NCBI RefSeq assembly: GCF_902168175.1
Contig: NZ_CABHOU010000092.1
Coordinates: forward strand, 392,676-456,675
DNA length: 64,000 bases
Direction: 5' to 3'
From: an uncultured Chitinophaga sp.
GTDB lineage: Bacteria; Bacteroidota; Bacteroidia; Chitinophagales; Chitinophagaceae
In this document: positions 1-7,480 of the stretch, piece after piece
How positions within the stretch are numbered: the stretch's first letter is position 1
Layout of the letters: each line of letters opens with the position of its first letter
The notes under the pieces: generated by a model
The model's database searches: none
What the model was told of the DNA's origin: nothing
The model's input: only the letters and a program-made list of their open reading frames with translations
Translations under genes and position numbers: made by a program

Positions 1-428
1 AGTTGCACCGGGGCAGCATCGGTTTCGTGTTCCAGGCTTATCATCTTATCGACGAACTTACCGTGTACGAGAATATAGAAACGCCGCTGTTGTACCGTAA
101 CGTACCGGCCGCCGAACGTAAAAGCCGTGTAGCCGACATACTCGACAGGTTTAACATCGTGGCTAAAAAAGACCTGTTCCCTAACCAGCTTTCGGGCGGT
201 CAGCAGCAGTTGGTGGGTATTGCCCGGGCTATTATAGGCGAACCCAAGGTCATTTTTGCGGATGAACCTACGGGTAACCTCCACTCTGACCAGGCCCTCT
301 CTATCATGCAACTGTTCAAAGAACTGAACGAGAAAGATAAAATCACCATTGTGCAGGTAACTCACTCTGACGTGAATGCCACCTACGGCAACCGTATTGT
401 CCGCATTATGGACGGAAAGGTGCAATAG
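1..428 (+). CDS. ABC transporter ATP-binding protein (MacB/LolD type), 5' end outside window
   Basis: This is the C-terminal two thirds of an ABC ATPase whose start, including Walker A, lies before the window. Visible in order are the Q-loop (FVFQ), the signature LSGGQQQ, Walker B followed by the D-loop (VIFADEPTGNL) and the H-loop histidine in QVTHS. The sequence resembles the MacB/LolD group, which powers extrusion of lipoproteins, peptides or drugs from the inner membrane. The TolC-like and membrane fusion genes that follow suggest a three-part export system. No permease lies downstream, so it is probably upstream of the window. The reading frame is open at base 1, so the TTG at position 3 is not the real start. 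Confidence 0.9.
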   Translation, partial: LHRGSIGFVFQAYHLIDELTVYENIETPLLYRNVPAAERKSRVADILDRFNIVAKKDLFPNQLSGGQQQLVGIARAIIGEPKVIFADEPTGNLHSDQALSIMQLFKELNEKDKITIVQVTHSDVNATYGNRIVRIMDGKVQ

Positions 429-575
429 GCATCCATTTATAAAAAAATACGGTGGTTTGAATACATAAAAGCCTTTGATATGATGTTTTCCGTTAAATTC
501 GTATGGCCTTGCACCATACCTACCCTTAAATTGCCATTTATCAAGATGAGGAAGCTGGTGTTTTTACAATTAATA

Positions 576-583
576 TACTTTTG
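576..583 (+). promoter_or_regulatory. -7 element of the TolC-like gene
   Basis: TACTTTTG matches the Bacteroidota -7 consensus TAnnTTTG and ends 7 nt before the ATG at 591. It argues that 591, not the upstream in-frame ATGs at 480 or 546, is the start, and predicts a leader of only a few nucleotides. No clear -33 TTTG is seen at standard spacing. Confidence 0.5.
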
Positions 584-590
584 TCAGGCT

Positions 591-2039
591 ATGAGATTAA
601 ATCAATGCGTTAAAGCTGCCCTGCTTTCTTCCTTATTGTTTGTTGGTTCCTTCCGTGCAATAGCGCAGGAAAAGTGGAGTTTTGAGCGGTGCGTGGCATT
701 TGCATTGGAGCATAACCTAACTATAAAACAGTCGGAACTGCAGCGCAGGCTGGCGGCCCTTACCCTTCAACAGAACCAGCTTTCACAGTTGCCCACCATC
801 AATGGGGGGGCAGACGTGGGGTATAACTTTGGCCGTTCCATTAACCCGACCACCAACTCATTCGATAATACCACCCTTTTCAGCAGCGGTTTAAGTCTTA
901 GCGCAGGGGCCAACCTGTTCAATTTCTTCCGTGTGCAAAACAATATCAAAGGCAGTAAATACGAACTGGAAGCCAGCACTTTCCTGCTGGAAAAGGCCCG
1001 TAACGATATGTCGTTCAATATCGCTAACGCCTTTTTGCAGATATTACTGGCTAATGAACAGGTTAAGATCAGCGAATCGCAGGTGTCGCTTTCTTCGTCG
1101 CAGCTGGACAATACGAAGAAGCTGGTAGCGGCAGGTTCTGTGCCTGAAAGCAACCAGGCCGACCTGGAAGCGCAACTGGCCCGCGACAGCTCTACGCTGG
1201 TATCGGCGCGCAACCAGGCTATTATTACGGTGTTGCAAATGAAGGCCATCCTCAATCTCGACTTCAACATTCCTTTTGAACCGGAAATTCCGGCTAATAT
1301 TAAAGAAACTCCTGTGTTGGACATTGCGCAAACCGCCCCCGAAATGGTGTTTAGCGCAGCATTGTCTACGCAGCCACAGGCCAAGGCCGACCGGTCGAGG
1401 GTGCTTTCGTACGAACGTTACCTGGCAGCCACAAAGGCCCAGCAGTACCCAAGCCTTCGTGCAGCGGGCAGCATGGGTACCAACTATGCCAGTACTTCCC
1501 GCGAAGTGTTTGGTGCGCCTGTGTTTAACGGGTACGATACCATCGCCGCTGTTAGCGTAGGCGGTGCCGAGTACGGTGTTTATCAGCCCAACTACAGCTT
1601 TAACACGCAAAAAACGCCTTTCGGTACACAGATCAATAATAACTTCCGCCAATATATCGGGCTTAGTCTTAATATTCCCATCCTTAACGGCTGGGCAAAT
1701 AAAAGCGCGGTGAACAGGGCAAAGATTGACCTGGCCAACCAGGAGCTAACCCAGGCAATAAACCGCCAGCAGCTCAGGCAGGATGTATATACGGCCCATG
1801 CCAACGCAGCAGCAGCTTTGCAGAAGTACCAGGCAGCCGCCGTTACAGAAGCGGCATCGCAAAAAGCATACGACTTTGCTACCAAAAGGTACAATGTTGG
1901 ATTAATGAACTCGGTGGAGTATATTACTACGCAAACGAACCTATTTAAGGCACAGGTGGATAAGGTGTCCGCCCTTTACGACTATATATTTAAAATCAAA
2001 CTGCTGGAGTTCTATCGCGACCAGAAAATCACGCTGTAG
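591..2039 (+). CDS. TolC-like outer membrane efflux protein
   Basis: This is a 482-residue outer membrane efflux protein that would form the trench-spanning channel of the exporter encoded around it. The N-terminus is a signal peptide (MRLNQCVKAALLSSLLFVGS, cleavage after AIAQ). The mature part begins with WSFERCVAFALEHN, the usual start of the OEP repeat. Two long helical, coiled-coil-prone halves follow, each with strand-rich Gly/Asn/Ser sections, as in TolC. The frame stays open upstream to 480, but the -7 element at 576-583 and the signal peptide favour 591. It is followed 29 nt later by the membrane fusion protein, so the two are probably co-transcribed. Confidence 0.92.
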   Translation: MRLNQCVKAALLSSLLFVGSFRAIAQEKWSFERCVAFALEHNLTIKQSELQRRLAALTLQQNQLSQLPTINGGADVGYNFGRSINPTTNSFDNTTLFSSGLSLSAGANLFNFFRVQNNIKGSKYELEASTFLLEKARNDMSFNIANAFLQILLANEQVKISESQVSLSSSQLDNTKKLVAAGSVPESNQADLEAQLARDSSTLVSARNQAIITVLQMKAILNLDFNIPFEPEIPANIKETPVLDIAQTAPEMVFSAALSTQPQAKADRSRVLSYERYLAATKAQQYPSLRAAGSMGTNYASTSREVFGAPVFNGYDTIAAVSVGGAEYGVYQPNYSFNTQKTPFGTQINNNFRQYIGLSLNIPILNGWANKSAVNRAKIDLANQELTQAINRQQLRQDVYTAHANAAAALQKYQAAAVTEAASQKAYDFATKRYNVGLMNSVEYITTQTNLFKAQVDKVSALYDYIFKIKLLEFYRDQKITL

Positions 2040-2068
2040 TGTAGGCGCCGGCCGAAACAAAACCGTTT

Positions 2069-3436
2069 ATGAAAAGGAAGAGAATACTTTATATCATACT
2101 GGCAGTACTAGTAGTGGCAGTGGTGTTTGTAGTACTCAAGGGACGAAAAAAGGATGATGGTATTAAAGTGGCTGCCGACAAAGCGGCCAACAGGGATATT
2201 ATCGAGGTTGTTTCGGCTACCGGCAAAATTTACCCGGAAATAGAAGTTAAAGTAAGCTCCGACGTATCAGGCGAAATTACCGACCTGTTAGTGGAAGAGG
2301 GCGACTCTGTAAAGAAAGGCCAGGTGCTGGCCCGTATTTATGCTGATGTATACGGCTCCATGCGCGATAAGGCCTCTGCTGCCGTAAGCCAGTCGCAGGC
2401 CCAACTGGCCAATGCCGATGCTTCCATTAATGCTTTTAAAGCGCGTATGGACCAGGCCAAAATTGTTTACGATCGTAACAAACAGTTGCTGGACCAGAAA
2501 GTAATTGCCCGCTCTGAATTTGAAACGGCAGATGCTAACTACAAAGCTGCCCTCTCTGATTACAACGCCGCCGTACAACAGGTAAACAGCAATAAGTTTG
2601 CTGTTCAAAGCGCGCAGGCAAATCTTAAAGAAGCTAATACCAACCTTGGCCGTACTACCATTGCCAGCCCGATGAGTGGTATTGTTTCCATGCTGCCTGT
2701 TAAAAGAGGCGAACGTGTGGTAGGTACTGCACAAATGGCAGGTACCGAAATGCTGCGTATTGCCGACATGAATACCATGGAAGTGCGGGTAGACGTGGGA
2801 GAGAACGATATTCCCAAAGTAAAATATGGTGATACGGCTGTTATAGAGGTAGACGCTTATAATAACCGCAAGTTCAAAGGCCTGGTAACACAAATAGCCA
2901 GCTCCAGCAAGGATGCTGCTACTACCACCAGCACCGGCTCGGCCGACCAGGTAACCAACTATATCGTACACATCCGCGTGCTGCGCGAGTCGTACGCTGA
3001 CCTGTACGATCCTTCCAGGGCAAAGGTGTTCCCGTTAAGGCCCGGTATGAGCGCCAGCGTAGACATTCAAACCCGTTATGGTAAAGGCGTACTGTCTATC
3101 CCCATCACCGCCGTTACTACCCGCGATATGAACGATACGGGCAAGGTGGAAAAGAAGGATAAAAAGCCTGCCGCACCAGTTGCTAATTCAGACGAACCCG
3201 AAAAGAAAAAAGATATCCGCGAAGTGGTGTTTATCCTGCAAGCCGATGGTACCGTGCGTATGCGCGAAGTAACGATCGGTATACAGGATGATAATAACAT
3301 CGAGATCCGTAGCGGAATTAAAAGTGGCGAACAGGTGATAGCCGCGCCATACGCCGCTGTTTCCCGCGAACTGAGCAACGGTAAAAAGGTGCAGGTAGTA
3401 CCCAAGAACGAGTTGTTCGAAGGCGGGTCTAAATAA
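2069..3436 (+). CDS. HlyD/MacA-like periplasmic membrane fusion protein
   Basis: This 455-residue adaptor bridges an inner membrane pump to the TolC-like channel. One N-terminal membrane helix (about residues 5-24) is followed by the first lipoyl half (about 60-90, with VEEGDSVKKGQVLARI), a long Ala/Gln-rich coiled coil (about 95-190) and the second lipoyl half (TTIASPMSGIVSMLPVKRGE). Beta-barrel and membrane-proximal domains close the protein. A charged Lys/Pro-rich insert (KVEKKDKKPAAP) sits in the C-terminal third. The family works with MacB-type permeases, in keeping with the ATPase upstream. The transported substrate cannot be told from sequence. Confidence 0.92.
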   Translation: MKRKRILYIILAVLVVAVVFVVLKGRKKDDGIKVAADKAANRDIIEVVSATGKIYPEIEVKVSSDVSGEITDLLVEEGDSVKKGQVLARIYADVYGSMRDKASAAVSQSQAQLANADASINAFKARMDQAKIVYDRNKQLLDQKVIARSEFETADANYKAALSDYNAAVQQVNSNKFAVQSAQANLKEANTNLGRTTIASPMSGIVSMLPVKRGERVVGTAQMAGTEMLRIADMNTMEVRVDVGENDIPKVKYGDTAVIEVDAYNNRKFKGLVTQIASSSKDAATTTSTGSADQVTNYIVHIRVLRESYADLYDPSRAKVFPLRPGMSASVDIQTRYGKGVLSIPITAVTTRDMNDTGKVEKKDKKPAAPVANSDEPEKKKDIREVVFILQADGTVRMREVTIGIQDDNNIEIRSGIKSGEQVIAAPYAAVSRELSNGKKVQVVPKNELFEGGSK

Positions 3437-3485
3437 GTTCCGGCAATATTATTTACATTGCAGGAAATTTCCGGACACGTTGAGC

Positions 3486-4499
3486 ATGGGTAATACAATC
3501 GGGATTATCGGGAGCGGCAGCTGGGCTACGGCCCTGGCCAAAATCCTCACAGACAATGAACATAATGTGCAATGGTGGGTGCGTAATGAAGATACGATCC
3601 GCCATATGCAGTTAAGGCATCACAACAAACACTACCTTACTTCTGTATATTTTAATACGCAGTTGCTGCACCTCAGCAATTCGGTAGCTGATGTAATTGC
3701 CGCCAGCGATTATATCATACTGGCCGTGCCCTCCGCCTTTTTGCGCGATGTGCTGGCCCCACTTTCTAACGATGCATTACAGGATAAAAAGATCGTGTCA
3801 GCCATCAAAGGGCTGATACCCGGCGACAATATGCTCATCAACGACTTCCTGTTGGAAACGTTTGACCTGCCGCTGGAGCAATATTTTACCATTACGGGTC
3901 CCTGCCATGCCGAAGAGGTGGCCGCTGAAAAGCTGTCGTACCTTACGTTCTCGGGCATTAATTTGCCCAATACGCAGCTCCTGGCCGATATGTTTACCAA
4001 CACTTACCTGCAAACCATTGTGAACAGGGATGTGATGGGAGTGCAGTTTGCTTCTGTGCTCAAGAACATTTACGCCCTTGGCTGTGGCATCGCGCACGGG
4101 CTTGAGTATGGCGACAACTTTCTGAGTGTATACACCACCAACTGTTTCCGCGAAATGCAGGAGTTTCTCGAAACCTTCGAGCGCCAGCAGCCCGAAGGCA
4201 ATACCACCCAGCATAACTACAACGCCAGCGCCTATCTCGGCGATCTGCTGGTAACCTGTTACTCCCTCCACAGCCGTAACCGTACTTTCGGTAACATGAT
4301 CGGTAAGGGTTACAGCGTGAAGGCCGCCCAACTCGAGCTGAATATGGTGGCCGAAGGGTATTATGCCGCCAAATGTATTTTCGAGATCAACAAGGCCACC
4401 GGCGCCCACATGCCTATCGCGCAGGCCGTTCACTCCATCCTCTGGGAAGGACTCAATCCTGGCGAAGCTTTCCTCGCCCTGGAGAAAGGTTTTATTTAG
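3486..4499 (+). CDS. gpsA: NAD(P)-dependent glycerol-3-phosphate dehydrogenase
   Basis: GpsA reduces dihydroxyacetone phosphate to sn-glycerol-3-phosphate for phospholipid synthesis. The 337-residue protein opens with the Rossmann motif GSGSWATA (residues 9-16), has IVSAIKGL and the TGPCHAEEVA stretch typical of the family, and carries the catalytic-lysine region SVLKNIYALGCGIAHGLEYG. The ATG at 3486 is chosen over an in-frame TTG two codons earlier. The antisense strand of this gene is open from the stop-codon end back to 3798 and is entered by the neighbouring hypothetical gene. It lies 49 nt after the membrane fusion gene and may be read from the same transcript. Confidence 0.95.
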   Translation: MGNTIGIIGSGSWATALAKILTDNEHNVQWWVRNEDTIRHMQLRHHNKHYLTSVYFNTQLLHLSNSVADVIAASDYIILAVPSAFLRDVLAPLSNDALQDKKIVSAIKGLIPGDNMLINDFLLETFDLPLEQYFTITGPCHAEEVAAEKLSYLTFSGINLPNTQLLADMFTNTYLQTIVNRDVMGVQFASVLKNIYALGCGIAHGLEYGDNFLSVYTTNCFREMQEFLETFERQQPEGNTTQHNYNASAYLGDLLVTCYSLHSRNRTFGNMIGKGYSVKAAQLELNMVAEGYYAAKCIFEINKATGAHMPIAQAVHSILWEGLNPGEAFLALEKGFI

Positions 4500-5120
4500 G
4501 TAACCAGCTTCCGTTCCCTGTTCAGCCGCCGTTGTGTCACTCCCTTCAGCGGCAGGATTACTATTGGGCAAAAGCCGGGATTTGCCCTCTACGAAAAGTT
4601 CCTGTTCCGCGAAGTTTTCCGCGGCGTCAAAGGCCTTTACCACCACGCGTACAGTAAACACAGCCTTTACTTCGTATTGCCAGTTAAATAAACCAGCTAC
4701 TTTAACCGCCAGCCCTTCTTCTACCAGCATGCCAGTGTTGTCGTACACCTGCGCATACACTTTTGTTACCTCAAAATTGTCCAATGCCAGGAGGCTGATA
4801 ATGCCGTTTTCCACCTTTACCTGTCTGATTTCCGGTGCGCGCATGGCGTCCGAAATGGCTTCGTTGTAGGCACTGCGTCCTTTCCGCGCCCGGGCTTCAT
4901 AAATCGCTTTGCGTGCCGGATCGTGGATGACTGATTGTGCGAACAACTGTGCCCGCCTGAACCGGTTATTGCTTTCTTTTTGCTTTGCTGTAGCCTGCCC
5001 GGCGTAAGGATGCTCCACTTTGCATAACACCGTTTTTCCGTGATGTTGCCTGAAATATCCCTGTTCCCCGAACTTTCCGGTGAGCCCGTAGGTGATTGAA
5101 TTATGTGTATAGATAGCCAT
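3798..5120 (-). CDS. Hypothetical protein; ORF runs on antisense into gpsA
   Basis: The reading frame is 440 codons, but only about the first 190-205 (down to about 4500) look like real protein. The N-terminus (MAIYTHNSITYGLTGKFGEQ, then a GKTV segment and a Gln/Arg-rich helix) resembles the pattern of Bacteroidota DUF6266-like proteins that start with a GK-G-xx-R motif. This is followed by strand-rich sequence that looks Ig-like (VYAQVYDNTGMLVEEGLAVK). A Ser/Asn/Pro/Ala/Thr-rich linker follows, and no stop occurs before the frame enters gpsA on the opposite strand, adding about 230 codons. Either the native stop was lost or the overlap is tolerated. The function is unknown. Two GTTCnnGAAC boxes lie upstream of the start. 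Confidence 0.5.
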   Translation of the reverse strand: MAIYTHNSITYGLTGKFGEQGYFRQHHGKTVLCKVEHPYAGQATAKQKESNNRFRRAQLFAQSVIHDPARKAIYEARARKGRSAYNEAISDAMRAPEIRQVKVENGIISLLALDNFEVTKVYAQVYDNTGMLVEEGLAVKVAGLFNWQYEVKAVFTVRVVVKAFDAAENFAEQELFVEGKSRLLPNSNPAAEGSDTTAAEQGTEAGYLNKTFLQGEESFARIESFPEDGVNGLRDRHVGAGGLVDLENTFGGIIPFGHHIQLELGGLHAVTLTDHVTESTVTAVEGVTGYQQIAEIGAGVVVMLGGIAFGLLALEGFEKLLHFAETVGGVYTQKVVAILKPVRDATAKGVNVLEHRSKLHSHHIPVHNGLQVSVGKHIGQELRIGQINARERKVRQLFSGHLFGMAGTRNGKILLQRQVKRFQQEVVDEHIVAGYQPFDG

Positions 5121-5170
5121 GATGATATAGTTTGTTTCCGTAAAGTTCGGTCAGCCGCAGGGCGAAAACT

Positions 5171-5202
5171 GTTCCTGAACGGAGGAAAAACTGTTCCCGA
5201 AC
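5171..5202. promoter_or_regulatory. Pair of GTTCnnGAAC palindromes
   Basis: GTTCCTGAAC (5171-5180) and GTTCCCGAAC (5193-5202) are 22 bp apart start to start, about two helical turns, and sit inside the repeated 16-mer CTGTTCCYGAACGGAG. They lie 51-82 bp upstream of the minus-strand start at 5120, a plausible operator position. The binding protein is unknown. Confidence 0.35.
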
Positions 5203-5263
5203 GGAGTATTTTCCCGTGGGAGCAGGAAGAAACAAGTAGGACACACATAAGGAACATACGAGA

Positions 5264-5307
5264 TGAGCGGCGCGTGAGCGGTAGCTGAGCGGACGGTGAG
5301 CGGACGA
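5264..5307. repeat. Tandem repeat, 11-bp period, TGAGCGG core
   Basis: TGAGCGG recurs at 5264, 5275, 5286 and 5297, exactly 11 bp apart, with variable 4-bp tails. A decayed fifth unit (TGAAGAC) follows at 5308. No protein reading looks real. Confidence 0.75.
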
Positions 5308-5420
5308 TGAAGACGCTTTTTATACCTGTGGGTGTGTTTGCGACAAGTATTTCGCTCAATAGTACTACTGTCGTTGAACGGAGCGTCGCAACGGGGGTTT
5401 AATGGTTTGTCTGACGATGG

Positions 5421-5480
5421 TTAACTGAAAAATAAGTTTATTAACGTATAAAATAGTTGTTTAACTGAAAAATACGTTAT
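5421..5480 (+). promoter_or_regulatory. Direct repeat upstream of blaI (possible operator)
   Basis: The 20-mer TTAACTGAAAAATAAGTTTA (5421-5440) recurs as TTAACTGAAAAATACGTTAT (5461-5480), exactly 40 bp apart. An inverted pair AACGTAT/ATACGTT (5443-5449, 5472-5478) overlaps it. The second copy runs into the variant -7 element TACATTCG at 5480-5487. BlaI-family repressors usually bind next to their own promoter, so this is a candidate autoregulatory site, although the classic TACA-N2-TGTA core is not seen. Confidence 0.35.
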
Positions 5481-5508
5481 ACATTCGTATTGTACAATTC
5501 AATGATCA

Positions 5509-5868
5509 ATGGAAAGTCTTACAAAAGCAGAAGAAAAGGTGATGCAGGTATTGTGGAAGCTGGACAAAGCGTTCGTGAAAGATATTATCGAAAACCTCGA
5601 CGAATCGCCTAAACCGCCTTACACTACTATATCCTCCATCGTGCGCATACTGGAAGGGAAGGGGTTTGTGGCGTATAAAGCGTATGGTAAAACGCATGAG
5701 TACTACCCGGTAATAAAACGCGAGGAGTACAGTAAACGCACTATGCGACAAATGATCGCCGATTATTTCGATGGCTCTGCTGCGAATGTGATGTCGTTTT
5801 TGGTGCAGGAAGAAAAGCTGAAAGCGAGTGACATAGAAGCGTTGAAAAAACTGATTGATAAACAATAA
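5509..5868 (+). CDS. BlaI/MecI/CopY family transcriptional repressor
   Basis: This 119-residue winged-helix repressor matches the family in length and layout. The N-terminus MESLTKAEEKVMQVLWKLDK and the recognition-helix region PPYTTISSIVRILEGKGFV are typical of BlaI/MecI. The C-terminal half (about residues 85-119) would form the dimerisation helices. In BlaI systems the repressor is released when a membrane M56 sensor protease signals cell-wall stress. The gene directly downstream encodes such a sensor, 10 nt later, so the pair is a two-gene regulatory operon. No beta-lactamase gene lies nearby. Confidence 0.93.
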   Translation: MESLTKAEEKVMQVLWKLDKAFVKDIIENLDESPKPPYTTISSIVRILEGKGFVAYKAYGKTHEYYPVIKREEYSKRTMRQMIADYFDGSAANVMSFLVQEEKLKASDIEALKKLIDKQ

Positions 5869-5878
5869 AACTCCGTGT

Positions 5879-7480
5879 ATGTCGGTGTTCTTTCAATACC
5901 TGGTACAAAGTTCCGTTTGCCTGCTGGCCTTTTATCTGTTGTACCTCGCAGTACTGAGGCGACTCACGTTTTTTAGCTGGTCACGTATATACCTGCTGGT
6001 GGCACTGTTTGCATCGGCAATCATACCGCAGTTAACGATCGAAAGTTCTTTTGCAGCGGCCCCCGTGACGGTAATACAGCCATTACAACAGGTGACGTTA
6101 ACCGTACTGCCTGGCGGGTTTGAAGATGAACTGGTACCAGCCGGCGAAGCACAGGCTCCCATCTGGCCGCAGGTAGTATGGATGGTATACCTGGCCGGCG
6201 CCATGATCGTAGCAGGCCGGCTGTTACTGGCCGTGGCAGGCATGTGGCGCATGGTACGGAACAGTGAAAGAATTACACAAGACGGTTATCGCATTATACT
6301 CACGAAAGGCATTAATGCCTCTTTTGCCCATTACATTTTTATTGACCGCGATGCTTTTGCCAGCGATGACCGGACACACATCCTCCTGCATGAACAAACA
6401 CATGTGAAGCTCCGCCATTCTGCCGACCTGATGTTGCTGGAGCTGGTGACGGTCATTTGCTGGTTTAACCCGGTAATATGGCTGTATAAAAAATCGGTGA
6501 AAGAAGTGCATGAGTACCAGGTAGACCGTATTGTGTCGGGCGAAACAAACGCAAAAACCTACGCAGGTATATTATTAAAACTGGCTACGGCCGGCATGTC
6601 GTTACCGGTTCATACTTTCAGCATGCAACCCCTGAAAGGCCGCATTACGATGTTATTCACTAATCCATCTCACAACATGAAAAAACTATTCTTCCTGCTG
6701 GTAATTCCCGTAGCAGGTGTGCTGCTATACAGCTTCGCCATGGTTGAAAAACCAACTGCTCCGGGCACAGTGCCGGCTAATGACGAGCCTTATGTAATTG
6801 TTCTTGACGCAGGCCATGGTGGCCATGATTGGGGAAGCAAAGGAGCCGATGCGTATGAAAAAGATATGGCTATGCAGCTAACCAAAGAAATTGCCACACA
6901 GGCGAAAGCTGCAGGTTTCGAAATAATATACACCCGCTCTGGTGATGAATTTATCGACCCCAAGGGGCGGGTAGAAATGCTGAAGGATAAAAAGAAGGCG
7001 AACCTGTTCCTGAGCATACACACCAATGGCGCACAGAATGCCACTCCCAGCGGCTCGGAGATTTATATTTCAAACAAAAATCAGTACTTCAGCTCCTCCG
7101 TACATGCAGCCCGGGAAATGCAAACCAGTTTGAAAGATCTGGAAGGTATTCCTGTAACGAAGAATCCGATCGTACGTGAAAAGGGAATTTATGTACTTGA
7201 TAACGCGCCTACCACGGCAGTAATGTTAAACATCGGTTATGTAACCAATCCGAACGATGTGAAGTACCTGCAGGATGAGGCATGGCGCAAAGCTTTTGCT
7301 ACCAAGGTGCTGGGCGTATTTACCAGGTTAAGGATGCACGGCATAGGTACTGCCACCATGCACGATAAAATGGGCGTACCGGAAGAGATGACACACATCT
7401 GGCAGATGGATAAGAATAACGGGAAACCGACTTATAAGTTTAATAAAAAAGGAGAACTGGAAATACAGGACGGTTGCTAA
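5879..7480 (+). CDS. BlaR1-like M56 sensor fused to an amidase_3-like domain
   Basis: The 533-residue protein joins two modules. The N-terminal half is an M56 membrane protein with helices near residues 5-25, 32-50 and 105-125, the zinc motif HEQTH (171-175), a downstream HEYQVD, and a fourth helix after the protease (FFLLVIPVAGVLLYSFAMV). The C-terminal half is an N-acetylmuramoyl-L-alanine amidase fold with LDAGHGG (His at 313), AYEKDMAMQL and LFLSIHTN as metal-site motifs. The usual catalytic Glu of the E-x-GF-x-x-N motif is Asn (residue 451, NIGYVTN), so the domain may bind rather than cut peptidoglycan. The ATG at 5879 is preferred over a TTG at 5855 that overlaps blaI. The stop overlaps the convergent hemW stop by 4 nt. 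Confidence 0.85.
   Translation: MSVFFQYLVQSSVCLLAFYLLYLAVLRRLTFFSWSRIYLLVALFASAIIPQLTIESSFAAAPVTVIQPLQQVTLTVLPGGFEDELVPAGEAQAPIWPQVVWMVYLAGAMIVAGRLLLAVAGMWRMVRNSERITQDGYRIILTKGINASFAHYIFIDRDAFASDDRTHILLHEQTHVKLRHSADLMLLELVTVICWFNPVIWLYKKSVKEVHEYQVDRIVSGETNAKTYAGILLKLATAGMSLPVHTFSMQPLKGRITMLFTNPSHNMKKLFFLLVIPVAGVLLYSFAMVEKPTAPGTVPANDEPYVIVLDAGHGGHDWGSKGADAYEKDMAMQLTKEIATQAKAAGFEIIYTRSGDEFIDPKGRVEMLKDKKKANLFLSIHTNGAQNATPSGSEIYISNKNQYFSSSVHAAREMQTSLKDLEGIPVTKNPIVREKGIYVLDNAPTTAVMLNIGYVTNPNDVKYLQDEAWRKAFATKVLGVFTRLRMHGIGTATMHDKMGVPEEMTHIWQMDKNNGKPTYKFNKKGELEIQDGC

Larger units (their letters stand above)
5121..5508. other. Repeat-rich divergent intergenic region between the hypothetical gene and blaI
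   Basis: This 388-nt stretch holds no convincing gene. From left to right it contains two GTTCnnGAAC palindromes (5171-5180, 5193-5202), a tandem array of 11-bp units (5264-5307), a short sequence shared with 35031-35056 (5365-5393), and a 20-bp direct repeat (5421-5440, 5461-5480) just before blaI. The variant -7 element TACATTCG (5480-5487) probably belongs to blaI. The regulatory load fits divergent promoters. Confidence 0.6.
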
